Positions 8,768-17,942 of a stretch of 64,000 nucleotides of DNA are shown here, one piece after another (positions within the stretch are counted from its first letter, which is position 1; every line of letters starts with the position of its first letter). The translations under genes and the position numbers were made by a program. The notes below the pieces were generated by a model. It ran no database searches. It had not been told where the DNA came from and saw nothing but the letters and a program-made list of their open reading frames with translations. This DNA comes from Sphingomonas sp. RIT328 (GTDB lineage Bacteria > Pseudomonadota > Alphaproteobacteria > Sphingomonadales > Sphingomonadaceae). Location of the stretch: assembly GCF_000632225.1 (NCBI RefSeq), contig NZ_JFYV01000003.1, positions 1-64,000 on the forward strand, written 5' to 3'.

Positions 8768-9556
8768 ATGACCCGTTTGCCGCTTATCATCGCCGTCACG
8801 CTGGCAAGCCTTGGTGCCGTCGCCGGTGCGCAGCAGGCGCTCGGGCCGGCGGGGTATCTCAAGCCCGGCACGTTCGACGTGCTGGACGTCCTGCCGCCTG
8901 CCCCGAAGTCGACCGATCCTCGCGGTCTCGCCGACCGCGCGATCTTCAAAGCGACACGCGCGTTGCAGGGCAGTCCTCGCTGGGCGATGGCGACAAACGA
9001 CGTGAAGTCGAGCCCGACCGACCTCTTCCGCGATTTCAGTTGCGCCATGGGGATCGCGATGACGCCTGAAAGCGCGCCACGGACGGCCGCGCTGCTACGG
9101 CGCGCCATGTTCGATACGGGGCGCCAGACCGGCATCGCGAAGACGTTCTACAAGCGGCAGCGCCCGTTCCTGATCGACCGCGGGCCGATCTGCCAGCCTG
9201 CATCGGAGGTCGCGGACAGCTATGATTATCCGTCGGGCCATACGACCGCGGGCTGGACGACGGCGACCTTGCTCGCGCAGATCGCGCCCGATCTTGCAAC
9301 CGCGCTTCTGGCGCGTGGTCGGGCGTACGGTGAAAGCCGGATCGTGTGCGGCGTCCACAATGCGAGCGCGGTCGAGGCGGGGCGGCTGTCGGCCTCGTCG
9401 ACGCTGACCGCCATGCAGGGTGATCCGGCCTTCGCCACCGATCTCGCCGCGGCCAGGCAGGAGATCGCCACACTCCGGCAGAGCGGCGACGCGGCGAAAC
9501 CCGATACGGCCCAGTGCACACGCGAAGCGGCACTCGTTGCCCAGCCTCTCTACTGA
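8768..9556 (+). CDS. PAP2-type class A acid phosphatase, secreted
   Basis: A 262-residue exported protein (signal peptide residues 1-21, ending GAVAGAQ). The acid-phosphatase motifs are KTFYKRQRP (125-133, K-x6-RP), PSGH (155-158) and SRIVCGVH (190-197). These position a phospho-histidine nucleophile in the periplasm. The motif-3 position that is normally Asp, four residues after the His, is Ala201. Either the enzyme uses a variant charge relay or it belongs to a subfamily with this change. It lies ten bases before a PhoD-like gene, so the two may form a phosphate-scavenging unit. Confidence 0.85.
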   Translation: MTRLPLIIAVTLASLGAVAGAQQALGPAGYLKPGTFDVLDVLPPAPKSTDPRGLADRAIFKATRALQGSPRWAMATNDVKSSPTDLFRDFSCAMGIAMTPESAPRTAALLRRAMFDTGRQTGIAKTFYKRQRPFLIDRGPICQPASEVADSYDYPSGHTTAGWTTATLLAQIAPDLATALLARGRAYGESRIVCGVHNASAVEAGRLSASSTLTAMQGDPAFATDLAAARQEIATLRQSGDAAKPDTAQCTREAALVAQPLY

Positions 9557-9566
9557 CGAGACAATC

Positions 9567-11137
9567 ATGACCGACACGATCGGCTCGCGCCTGCTACTCA
9601 ATCGCCGCACCATGATCGGTGCCGCTGCCGCCATGATCGGCGCACCGGCAATCCTGCGCGCGCAACAACTCTTCACCGCTTACCCGTTTCGCCTCGGCAT
9701 CGCGGCAGGCGATCCGGCCGCGGACGGCTTCGTCATCTGGACCCGCCTCGCCCCCGATCCGCTGGCCGAGCATGGCGGCATGCCGATGCAGCCGGTGGAG
9801 GTGAGTGGCAGGTCGCGACCGATCCGCGCTTTGCGACGCTGGTCGCCGGCGGCAAGGCGCTCGCGCGTCCTGAACTCGCCCATTCGGTCCATGTCGAGGT
9901 CGCTGGCCTGCTTCCCGATCGCCCCTATTGGCACCGTTTCATAGTCGGCAGCGAGCGCTCGCCCGCGGGGTGCGCGCGCACCCTGCCGATCGCTGGCGCC
10001 TGCCTCGACCGGCTGCGTTTCGCGGTCGCTGGCTGCCAGAATTACGAGGACGGGCTCTACACCGCCTATCGCCACCTCGCGGCAGACGATCCGGCATTCG
10101 TCTTCCATTACGGCGACTATATCTACGAGGGCCGAAGCGCGCCGATGCCGGTCGGCTATGACGGCAAGCCGCGCCGGTTCGTCCGCGAGCATGCCGGACA
10201 GAAGCTGTTCGACCTTGCTGATTATCGCCGCCGCTATGCCCAGTACAAGACCGACTCGGACCTGCAGGCCGCACATGCCGCAGCCGCATGGTTCGTGACA
10301 TTCGACGATCATGAGGTCGAGAACAACTGGGTCGGCGAGATTGACCAGGAGAAGGATCCGCGCGAGGTGTTCGCGCTGCGCCGTGCCGCCGCGTTCCAGG
10401 CCTATTATGAGCACATGCCGCTGCGCCGCTCGGCATTTCCGGGGGCCGCCGGCATGCAGATCTATCGCCGGGCGACGATCGGCAATCTGCTCGACCTGCA
10501 TCTGCTCGATACTCGGCAGTTCCGGACCGATCAACCGTGCGATGACGGTTTTAGGCCTCGCTGTGCGGACTGGGCCGATCCTGCCGCGCAGATGATGGGA
10601 CGGACCCAGGAGGCATGGCTCGCCACTGCCCTGAAGCAAAAGAAGGCCCGCTGGAACGCGCTGGCACAACAGGTGATGATGATGCCGCTCGACCGGCGGA
10701 CCGGCGACGAACCCGCACCGATCCGCAACATGGACAGCTGGGGCGGCTACGACGCGCCGCGCGAACGCGTGCTGAAAATGGTCGAGGGGCCCGGCAACAT
10801 GGTCGTGCTGACCGGTGACGAGCACCAGAATTATGCCGGCGTGCTGCGTACCGAAGGCGGCCAGGGGGATGCCGTCGCAGTCGAGTTCGTCGGCACGTCG
10901 ATCACCTCAGGCGGCGACGGCGCGGACCGGCGGATCGGCGAAAACCGCATCCGCGCCCGTAACCCGTTCCTCGCCTGGACCAACGACCGGCGCGGTTATC
11001 TGCTATGCGATCTAACCACCGACCAGTGGAAGACCGACTTCCGCACCGTCGATACCGTCACGCGGCCCGACGGCGTGATCAAGACGTCTGGTACGGCGAC
11101 TGTCGAGCATGGTCGAGCCGCGGTAACGATGACCTGA
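9567..11137 (+). pseudogene. PhoD-like alkaline phosphatase, frameshifted
   Basis: The first piece starts at 9567 with a twin-arginine signal ([14 protein letters not shown]) and a PhoD N-domain ([26 protein letters not shown]). Around base 9802 the frame is lost: GTGGAGGTGAG reads on correctly only if one base is restored (VEV then EWQVATDP). The rest continues intact in the other frame and includes HYGDYIYEG, FDDHEVENNW and TGDEHQNY, the PhoD metal and active-site segments. All other parts look whole, so this is either a very recent pseudogene or a one-base sequence error. PhoD enzymes are periplasmic phosphodiesterases/phosphomonoesterases. Confidence 0.85.
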
Positions 11138-11490
11138 ATTGATTTGAGCATGGTGCTGGAAACCTCGATCTGTTCAGAATCGGATAAGACTGGGCTTGAG
11201 TCCCAGTTGCACTGAAAGGCCACTTGGATTGGTAAATTGGCGAAGCAATAGTGCCTATTCACAGGGAATGACCCACTTGCGGCCGTTAAGCGGGCCATTG
11301 TCGTTCCCGACTTCCGACGTTTGTTCAGCTCACGTCCGAGCCGTTCAGTGACCGCCGCAGCTGTAGATGGTCGGGTGCGATATGGGCTGCGGTAGGCGCT
11401 TATCCTCAATCCTTCGGGAGCAAGCCGGCGCTCGCGCGTTGTGACCCTCGCCTCGCTTGGGGCCTCGTCGCTCCAACGGAGGATCATCTC
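11138..11490. other. intergenic stretch with family A repeat
   Basis: About 350 bases between the PhoD gene and the Old Yellow Enzyme gene. It carries one family A copy (11299-11330) with a GTTCAGC head. The last 30 bases hold the ribosome site for the reductase. I see no other gene. Confidence 0.5.
11299..11330 (-). repeat. dispersed repeat family A copy
   Basis: Plus strand TGTCGTTCCCGACTTCC then ACGTTTGTTCAGC; nearly the same layout as the copies at 858 and 3690. Confidence 0.55.
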
Positions 11491-12603
11491 TTGTCCACCC
11501 CATCTGCCAGCCGCGTCCTGCAACCCGTCACGATTGGCGATCTGCAACTCAAGAACCGCATCGTCATGGCGCCGCTGACACGCAGCCGCTCAAACGACGA
11601 CGGTGTGCCGCCCGGCTTCGCCGCCGATTATTATGGCCAGCGTGCCGATGCAGGCCTCATCATCACCGAGGCGACCAACATCTCGGCCCAAGCGCGCGGC
11701 TATGCAATGACGCCCGGCATCTGGTCGGACGCGCAGGTTGCTGCGTGGCGGCCGATCGTCGAGGCCGTGCACCGGCGCGGCGGTCTGATCTTCCTTCAGC
11801 TCTGGCACACGGGCCGCATCTCGCACCCTGATCTGCACGGCGGCGAACTTCCCGTGGCGCCGTCCGCGATCGCGGCGGAAGGACAGGCATTCACCAATGA
11901 CGGCCTGAAGGATTTCGTCACCCCACGCGCGCTTGAAACAGCCGAGATCCCCGGCATCGTCGAGGATTACCGGCACGCCGCCCAGCAAGCGAAGGCTGCC
12001 GGCTTCGACGGCGTTGAGGTTCACGCCGCGAACAACTACCTCCTCGAGCAGTTCATCCGCGACAGCACCAACCGGCGGACGGATGAGTATGGCGGCTCCA
12101 TCGAGAACCGCCTCCGATTCCCGCTCGACGTGGTCCGTGCCGTGGTCGAGGTCTGGGGTGCGAAGCGGGTGGGCATCCGTATCTCGCCGGCGACGACCGA
12201 GCCCGGCAAGACGCCGCTCGACAGCCAGGTCGTGCAGACGTTCGACACGTTCGTCGACGCGCTGTCCGAGATAGGCCTGCTCTACATCCACGACATCGAA
12301 GGCGTGACCCAGCAGACCAGAGACGTGCCGGACGGCATCGACTTCCAGAACCTGCGCAAGCGCTTTAGTGGCGCTTACATCGCCAACAATCAGTACACGC
12401 TCGATCTCGCCGAGGAGACGCTGGCGAACGGCGATGCCGATCTGTTCAGCTTCGGCCGGCCGTTCCTCGCCAACCCCGATCTCGTCGACCGTCTGCGTAC
12501 CAGCGCCCCGCTCGCCGAGGCTCCCAAGCAATATTGGTACGGCGGAGGCTCGGTCGGCTACTCCGACTGGCCGGGGATGAACGGGCCAATCAGCCTGAAG
12601 TGA
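11491..12603 (+). CDS. Old Yellow Enzyme-type alkene reductase
   Basis: A 370-residue FMN-dependent ene-reductase. The family start (VTIGDLQLKNRIVMAPLTRSR) is near residue 10. The substrate-binding His/Asn pair is in VEVHAANNYLLEQF, and the DEYGGSIENR region follows. The C-terminus has the usual DLFSFGRPFLANPDL. Such enzymes reduce activated C=C bonds, nitro esters and related electrophiles in the cytoplasm. I use TTG at 11491 as start because GGAGG lies eight bases upstream and no better codon precedes the conserved N-terminus. It is followed by a separate zinc alcohol dehydrogenase; the pairing suggests handling of aldehydes and other electrophiles. Confidence 0.93.
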   Translation: MSTPSASRVLQPVTIGDLQLKNRIVMAPLTRSRSNDDGVPPGFAADYYGQRADAGLIITEATNISAQARGYAMTPGIWSDAQVAAWRPIVEAVHRRGGLIFLQLWHTGRISHPDLHGGELPVAPSAIAAEGQAFTNDGLKDFVTPRALETAEIPGIVEDYRHAAQQAKAAGFDGVEVHAANNYLLEQFIRDSTNRRTDEYGGSIENRLRFPLDVVRAVVEVWGAKRVGIRISPATTEPGKTPLDSQVVQTFDTFVDALSEIGLLYIHDIEGVTQQTRDVPDGIDFQNLRKRFSGAYIANNQYTLDLAEETLANGDADLFSFGRPFLANPDLVDRLRTSAPLAEAPKQYWYGGGSVGYSDWPGMNGPISLK

Positions 12604-12634
12604 GACAATCTTGGTTTAACGCAACGGCATTGCA

Positions 12635-12657
12635 GGGCGGGCACGGAGTGCCTGCCC
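12635..12657 (+). terminator. hairpin after the alkene reductase
   Basis: GGGCGGGCA and TGCCTGCCC form a nine-pair stem (one G-T pair) around CGGAG. There is no T-run after it, so it may act with Rho or as a processing or attenuation hairpin before the alcohol dehydrogenase gene. Confidence 0.4.
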
Positions 12658-12738
12658 CCATTCGCCGTCGAGGGACGTTGAGACAATCCAGTCGCTTTTC
12701 CGATCCCGGCCGAGCCCCTGCTGAAACGGAGAAGAGAC

Positions 12739-13914
12739 ATGCGCGCTTTATGCTGGCACGGTAAAGGCGACGTCCGCGTCGACACCGTCGCGGACCCCGA
12801 GATCAAGCACCCGCGCGACGCGATCATCAAGGTCACCGCCTGCGCCATCTGCGGCTCCGACCTTCATCTGCTCGACGGCTACCAGCCGACGATGGAAGCC
12901 GGTGACATCCTCGGGCACGAGAATATGGGCGAGGTCGTCGCGCTTGGCTCGGAAGTGACCAACCTCAAGATCGGCGACCGCGTCGTGGTGCCGTTCACGA
13001 TCAGTTGCGGCGATTGCTGGTTCTGCAAGAAGGGCCTGTTCGCCGCCTGTGATCGTACCAACCCGAATGCCGAGATGGCCGCCAAAGCGATGGGCCACTC
13101 GCCGGCCGGCCTGTTCGGCTTCAGCCACATGCTGGGTGGATATTGCGGCGGCCAGGCGGAGTATCTCCGCGTACCGATGGCTGACATCGGGCCGATTAAG
13201 ATTCCCGAAAACGTCACCGACGATCAGGCGCTGTTCCTGTCCGATATCTTCCCGACGGGCTACATGGCCGCCGAGAATGCGCAAATCGAGCCCGGCGACA
13301 CCGTCGCGATCTGGGGCTGCGGCCCGGTCGGCCAGTTCGCCATCCGCTCCGCGCTGATGATGGGTGCAGGCCGGGTGATCGCGATCGACGAGGTGCCAGA
13401 GCGGCTCGCCATGGCCGAGGCGGGGGGCGCCGAGACGATCAACTTCGCCGAGACCGACGTCTATGACGAGCTGCAGGCACGTACCAAGGGCCGTGGCCCA
13501 GACAGCTGCATCGATGCGGTCGGCTGCGAGGCTGCCGCACATGGCTCGGCGGACGCCGTCATGGACAAGGTGAAGGCGAGCCTGATGCTGGCGACGGACC
13601 GCGTCCACTCGCTGCGCCAGGCCATCATCAGCTGTCGCAAGGGCGGCACGGTGTCGGTGCCCGGCGTATATGTCGGCATGGGCGACAAGCTGCCGATAGG
13701 CGCGGCCATGAACAAGGGCCTGACCATCAAGCTCGGCCAGACCCACGTGCAGCGCTATACGAAGCCGCTGCTGGAGAAGATCGTGTCCGGCGCCATCGAC
13801 CCGAGCTTCGTCATCACACACCCGGCCAGCCTTGAAGACGCGCCTGAGATGTATGCGAAGTTCCGCGACAAGCAGGATGGTGTCATAAAGGTGGTGATGC
13901 GCCCGCACGGCTGA
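12739..13914 (+). CDS. zinc-dependent alcohol dehydrogenase, formaldehyde-dehydrogenase-like
   Basis: A 391-residue medium-chain dehydrogenase. The catalytic-zinc region is [14 protein letters not shown] with HENMGEVV following (GHE motif), and the structural-zinc loop is [18 protein letters not shown]. The Rossmann fold has GCGPVGQFA. The long insert with [15 protein letters not shown] and the C-terminal block matches the glutathione-independent formaldehyde/threonine-type subgroup. The ATG at 12739 follows GGAGAAGAGAC. Substrate is unproven; an aldehyde-detoxifying role fits the upstream alkene reductase, from which a stem-loop separates it. Confidence 0.92.
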   Translation: MRALCWHGKGDVRVDTVADPEIKHPRDAIIKVTACAICGSDLHLLDGYQPTMEAGDILGHENMGEVVALGSEVTNLKIGDRVVVPFTISCGDCWFCKKGLFAACDRTNPNAEMAAKAMGHSPAGLFGFSHMLGGYCGGQAEYLRVPMADIGPIKIPENVTDDQALFLSDIFPTGYMAAENAQIEPGDTVAIWGCGPVGQFAIRSALMMGAGRVIAIDEVPERLAMAEAGGAETINFAETDVYDELQARTKGRGPDSCIDAVGCEAAAHGSADAVMDKVKASLMLATDRVHSLRQAIISCRKGGTVSVPGVYVGMGDKLPIGAAMNKGLTIKLGQTHVQRYTKPLLEKIVSGAIDPSFVITHPASLEDAPEMYAKFRDKQDGVIKVVMRPHG

Positions 13915-14379
13915 ACCGCATCGTCGCTGCGTCCCGAGGCCTTGGTCGCGAACGCAGCGACGACCCATATGCGGACGTTCAGGCGCATCTTTCTCCTTCC
14001 CGGGAGCGGACGCTTGTTCATCTCGGCAGATGCGAGGTGGGTGCAGCATCGGTTGGCCGGTCATTCCCTCGCAAAAGACGATCGGACATGGGCTGCCGAC
14101 ACCGCGAACCTCGCGGGAAACGGCCCTTAGCGCTTTGGTGTCTTAACCGAACTGTTGTGACACCATGATTCAATTCCGAGGATTGACGCGTTCGTTTCCG
14201 CTGCCCAAAACCAACTCATCGCTCATCGGGTCGCCTTGTCCACCGCGCGAAAGATGGGACTTTCGCTTGAATTATCAAACGGCACAGTGGCGGGATTCGA
14301 GAGTCGATAGCAAATGATAAGACGTCACCCCTTTTGGAGAAAATAGAGCACCCCTTGTACGCGCGCACCCTTCGGACAC
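13915..14379. other. intergenic stretch with repeat relics
   Basis: About 465 bases between converging genes. A family A copy lies at 13991-14022 with a second GACGTTCAGGCGC stub just before it, and a weaker copy near 14183-14223. Short overlapping ORFs are present, but none has a ribosome site or a domain. Confidence 0.5.
13991..14022 (-). repeat. dispersed repeat family A copy
   Basis: Minus-strand GATGAACAAGCGTCCGCTCC then GGGAAGGAGAAAG; the head and purine tail match the family. Confidence 0.55.
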
Positions 14380-15582
14380 TTAGATAGCCCAATCTGCCTC
14401 GAGCCAAAACTTTTTGGTGTTCGTAGCGAACTTATCAGCGCGGTAGCGAGCAAAGCGGGCTGATAAGCTGGTGCGCCCCTGTTTTACGCCAGCCAGTAGA
14501 TCGAGTTCGGTGCCGTAGTGCTGGTCCAGACGATCACTGCGGAATCGATGCCAGACTGCCTGCAGGTTAGCGCCCGCAAACGGGCCAAGCACCTTCCAGT
14601 TGAGCGCCCCGCTTACGTAGAGGTCGCGGACCCCATTTGGGGGCGTGGTCACGAATTTACCGGCCCAGCCCTGAAACCGAAAGACGCTGCCCAGTGGCGT
14701 CTGCACGCTCGTCAGCGGTCGGCCGTCGTCTGCGCCTAACACCTCGTGACCGAGCGTTGCCGACATCAATCCCTTGCTGACGGTTGCCTCCGCCAGCCAG
14801 TAATTGGCTTCGAAATCATTGGGGTTGCGATGCCAGTCGCTCTGCCGCGCCCAGCTGCCAATATAGGCGACCCCGACATTCCCCAGCCTGTAGATGCCCG
14901 CGAGACGCACGCCATAGGTCTGGCTGGACAGGCGGAAGCCCTGCACCACCGCTTCATCCTGATCCACCATGTAGGCAAAGCCGGTCACCGTCCCGATCGG
15001 GGTGGCAACGCCCGCAAGCGCGAAGACGTTGTCCCCGCTGATCGCCTGCTGGCGCGCGCCGACGCCATCGATGCCGTTGGTGGTCCGGTTCGACCAGGCG
15101 TAGGACAGGTCGGTAAACACCCGCTTCGGATCGCCCCATATCACGCGCACGGCGTCAAATGTCTGTTGGTTCTGACGCCAGGTTTGCGATCCTATGAATC
15201 GCTGGTCGGCAAGCTCCAGCAGCTGTCGTCCGGCGGTCGCCGCCATCTTGCCCGAGTGGAAGCGCAGCTGCGCACGGTTCAATTCGACATTGGAAGGATC
15301 CGGCACTACGGGATAGCCCGCACGCCCGTTCAGTCCGTCGTTAAAGCGGTTGATGATCCCCAGCGTTGCTTCCGCCTCGACCAGCAGCTGAAGCGGACCG
15401 GCATCCGCCTGTACGCCTGAGCGCATGCGGGCCGTCACCGCGTCCGCATTTTGGGGCAGCCCGTCCTGGTCGACATGTTCCGAGCGGACGCGAAGGTCGA
15501 CCAGCGGCTTCAATATTATATCTTGCGCGGAGGCGGCTTGGCACAGGCCTAGCGTCGCCGCGGCGATCGGCCACGTCTTCAA
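14380..15582 (-). CDS. alginate-export/porin-like outer-membrane barrel
   Basis: About 400 residues with a signal peptide (LKTWPIAAATLGLCQAASAQ) and then alternating beta strands (LVDLRVRSEH, LLVEAEATLG, GVRLAGIYRL, WLEADWAI), ending in a short hydrophobic strand as outer-membrane barrels do. Residues such as GRQLLELADQRFIGSQTWRQNQQTFDAV match the alginate-export family. I take TTG at 15582 as start: GGAG lies just upstream, and the signal peptide begins there; longer starts add basic, non-signal sequence. It follows the antiporter by about 60 bases on the same strand, so both are probably one operon. The transported solute is unknown. Confidence 0.75.
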   Translation of the reverse strand: MKTWPIAAATLGLCQAASAQDIILKPLVDLRVRSEHVDQDGLPQNADAVTARMRSGVQADAGPLQLLVEAEATLGIINRFNDGLNGRAGYPVVPDPSNVELNRAQLRFHSGKMAATAGRQLLELADQRFIGSQTWRQNQQTFDAVRVIWGDPKRVFTDLSYAWSNRTTNGIDGVGARQQAISGDNVFALAGVATPIGTVTGFAYMVDQDEAVVQGFRLSSQTYGVRLAGIYRLGNVGVAYIGSWARQSDWHRNPNDFEANYWLAEATVSKGLMSATLGHEVLGADDGRPLTSVQTPLGSVFRFQGWAGKFVTTPPNGVRDLYVSGALNWKVLGPFAGANLQAVWHRFRSDRLDQHYGTELDLLAGVKQGRTSLSARFARYRADKFATNTKKFWLEADWAI

Positions 15583-15643
15583 GGATTTTCTCCGGGAAAA
15601 GAGGGCGGCGGTCCAGAAGGGCCGACGCCAAGAGGGGCTGGGT

Positions 15644-17014
15644 TCAAGCGGGGCGCGCGAGACTCGGGCTAAGGGCTTCGAGCTCGCCCGTCTCACGGCC
15701 CTTGCGGCCGTAGAAGAGCTCGAAGAGCGGGCTCGCCATCATCGTAGTGACGATCGCCATCAGGACGAGCATCGAAAACAGGGTCGGACCGATGATGCCT
15801 TTCTGCAGGCCGATGTTGATAATGATGAGTTCCATCAGCCCGCGCGAGTTCATCAGCGCACCGATGCCGAGCGCCGTACGGTTGTCCTCGCCCGACAGGC
15901 GCGCGGCGAGGTAGCAGGCACCGCCCTTAGCCAGAACCGAGGCGGCAAGGATGCCGAGCGCGATCAGCAGGAGCGAGGGTGAGTTCACCATGTCCATGCG
16001 GGTGTTGAGGCCTGAATAGGTGAAAAACATCGGCAGCAGCAGGACGACCGTGACCGGCTCCAACTTGCGCTTGATCTCTTGGGTCAAGAGCCCGCGCGGC
16101 ATCACCGCGCCCATGATGAAGCCACCGAAGATCGCGTGAATTCCGATTACGTCCATGAAGCAAGCAGAGATGCAGAAGGCGATCATGACAAAGGCAAACA
16201 TCGGCATGTTGAGCTCACCGTCGCGCTCCACCTTGGCCGCGAGCGGCGCCAGGATTCGCGGCCCGGCAAAAATTACGAAAGCCGCCCAGAGCAATCCTCC
16301 GCCGATCGCAAGGATCGCAACGCCCGCCCCGCCCCCGAAGGTAGCAAGCACAATCGCAAGCACACACCACGAGCACGCGTCATCAAACGCTCCTGCCGTG
16401 AGCGACAGGGTGCCGAGCGAGGAGTTCGCCAGCCCGCGCTCGTTGATGATCCGCGCCAGCATCGGAAAGGCGGTCAGCGCGATGCAGGCGCCCAGGAACA
16501 GTGTTGCATTGCCTTGGCTCATCCCCGGCGCAAACAGGTCGGGCACGCCGAGCAGCATCGGCGTGATGACGACCGCGATCGCAAACGGCGCGGCGATGCC
16601 TGCCATAGACACGAATGACGCGCTCTTGGCCTTGGTGCGGAAATGATCGAGGCGGAGCGTCGTGCCGACGAGGAACATGTAGAGACCGACACCCAGCTGC
16701 GCGCCGGCATACAGCACGCTCTTCGTTTCCTTCGGGAAGATCGCACCCTGGAGGTCTGGAAAGACGAGCCCGAGCAGTGACGGCCCCAGCACCACGCCTG
16801 CGATCATTTCTCCCACCACCTGGGGCTGCGCGAGCATCTTCTTGCCGAGCCAACCGACCACCTTGCAGGCGAGCAGGATGACTGCGAGCTGGAGAAAGAA
16901 ATGAACGCTGTAATCGCCCGGTGCATAACTGCTGGCAGCTGACTGCGTCGCCGGGCCATGCGGGTCGAGTACCCCCGACAGCGTCTTCCAAAGGCTTTCC
17001 AGCCAACTATTCAT
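15644..17014 (-). CDS. CPA2-family cation:proton antiporter
   Basis: A 456-residue inner-membrane protein with 11-13 predicted hydrophobic helices. Family marks are GEMIAGVVLGPSLLG near residue 70, LTAFPMLARIINERG, and GAFDDACSWCVLA with the paired Asp of the CPA2 ion site. HAIFGGFIMGAVMPR and ALMNSRGLMELIIINIG are also typical. It probably exchanges H+ for Na+ or K+ across the cytoplasmic membrane. No C-terminal TrkA-N domain is present. The downstream porin-like gene suggests an envelope transport operon. The N-terminus is preceded by about 190 bases without another gene. Confidence 0.9.
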   Translation of the reverse strand: MNSWLESLWKTLSGVLDPHGPATQSAASSYAPGDYSVHFFLQLAVILLACKVVGWLGKKMLAQPQVVGEMIAGVVLGPSLLGLVFPDLQGAIFPKETKSVLYAGAQLGVGLYMFLVGTTLRLDHFRTKAKSASFVSMAGIAAPFAIAVVITPMLLGVPDLFAPGMSQGNATLFLGACIALTAFPMLARIINERGLANSSLGTLSLTAGAFDDACSWCVLAIVLATFGGGAGVAILAIGGGLLWAAFVIFAGPRILAPLAAKVERDGELNMPMFAFVMIAFCISACFMDVIGIHAIFGGFIMGAVMPRGLLTQEIKRKLEPVTVVLLLPMFFTYSGLNTRMDMVNSPSLLLIALGILAASVLAKGGACYLAARLSGEDNRTALGIGALMNSRGLMELIIINIGLQKGIIGPTLFSMLVLMAIVTTMMASPLFELFYGRKGRETGELEALSPSLARPA

Positions 17015-17163
17015 GATCGATCCTCCCTCACCGACCTTGAACGTCGGCTTCCTGAGGCGGAGACAATCAGTTCGGCCGCTATGTGCAACGTGAAAGTCTA
17101 GGCGCCGATACGATTTACGGCATCACGCAGCAACGTGTTGCGGGCGGGGCACAACGTAGTATC

Positions 17164-17205
17164 GTACCTACACCGAGAATCCGTGCAATGTAGGCAGGTA
17201 GGTAC
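17164..17205. promoter_or_regulatory. inverted repeat overlapping the antitoxin start region
   Basis: GTACCTAC (17164-17171) and GTAGGTAC (17198-17205) are perfect inverted arms; a further TGTAGG lies between them at 17189-17194. The second arm ends next to the GTG start and covers the ribosome site. This is where a Phd/VapC complex would bind to repress its own operon. Confidence 0.6.
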
Positions 17206-17448
17206 GTGCAGACAGTCACAAGTCGCGCCTTCAACCAGGATGTCAGCCAAGCGAAACGACTCGCTCGGACAGAGCCGGTCTTTGTCACGGACCGCGGCAA
17301 GCCGACGCATGTGCTGCTCAGCATCGATGCCTTTCGTCAGCTGACCGGGTCGGGCGAAACCGTGACAGACCTGCTGGCCATGGAGGACACGGTGATGGTT
17401 GAACCCGACTGGCGGGCTGCTGGCGAACTGTCGCGGCGGGTACGATGA
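17206..17448 (+). CDS. Phd/YefM-type antitoxin
   Basis: An 80-residue protein with the Phd/YefM N-terminal DNA-binding fold (SRAFNQDVSQAKRLARTEPV, VTDRGKPTHVLLSIDAF) and a short, charged C-terminus that would wrap the toxin. The GTG at 17206 follows AGGTAGG. An inverted repeat (17164-17205) overlaps this translation start, consistent with autoregulation. Its stop overlaps the VapC start (ATGA), as in typical type II pairs. It should neutralise the PIN-domain nuclease that follows. Confidence 0.9.
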   Translation: MQTVTSRAFNQDVSQAKRLARTEPVFVTDRGKPTHVLLSIDAFRQLTGSGETVTDLLAMEDTVMVEPDWRAAGELSRRVR

Positions 17449-17942
17449 TGTACCTCCTCGACACGCAGGTGGTCTGGGAACTGCGGAGCGCCCGTGCAGG
17501 ACTCGCCGACCCCGCTCTAGCAAGCTGGGCGGCGGGCCAATCGCGAACAAGCCTGTTTCTGTCAGCCCTGACGGTGGCCGAACTGGCGTCTGGGGCCCTG
17601 CAGGTCGAACGTGCCGACAAGGCGGCGGCCGCCGCAATTCGACGATGGATCGAAGGACCAGTGACGATGGCGTTCGACGGACGGGTGGTGGCAATTGACG
17701 CGGCCGTTGCGCGCCGAGCGATGACGCTGAGCTATCCCGACCTGCGCGACGGCTTGATAGCGGCTACGGCGCTGGAGCATGGCCTGACGCTGGCGACGCG
17801 TCAGCCCGCGGCGTTCAAGACGGGCAAGGTCAAGACGTTCAATCCCTGGGGCTACTCGCCCGATACGACCGACGACGACGATTGGCGGCAGGCTGCCCGA
17901 GGCGGGCCGCTATGGCTCAAGAACCTGTTCGTGCGGGGGTGA
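17445..17942 (+). CDS. VapC/FitB-like PIN-domain toxin
   Basis: A 165-residue PIN-domain protein. Acidic residues are visible at D6 (LLDTQVVWEL), E46 (VAELASG) and D102 (RDGLIAATAL). The fourth, normally in a TRNxxDF motif, is replaced by Ala123 in TRQPAAF. PIN toxins cleave RNA, usually with Mg2+ held by four acids, so activity may be altered. There is a 30-residue C-terminal extension (residues 136-165, DTTDDDDW). It overlaps the antitoxin by four bases, and its 3' end overlaps the end of the convergent halogenase-like gene by 26 bases. Confidence 0.88.
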   Translation: MMYLLDTQVVWELRSARAGLADPALASWAAGQSRTSLFLSALTVAELASGALQVERADKAAAAAIRRWIEGPVTMAFDGRVVAIDAAVARRAMTLSYPDLRDGLIAATALEHGLTLATRQPAAFKTGKVKTFNPWGYSPDTTDDDDWRQAARGGPLWLKNLFVRG

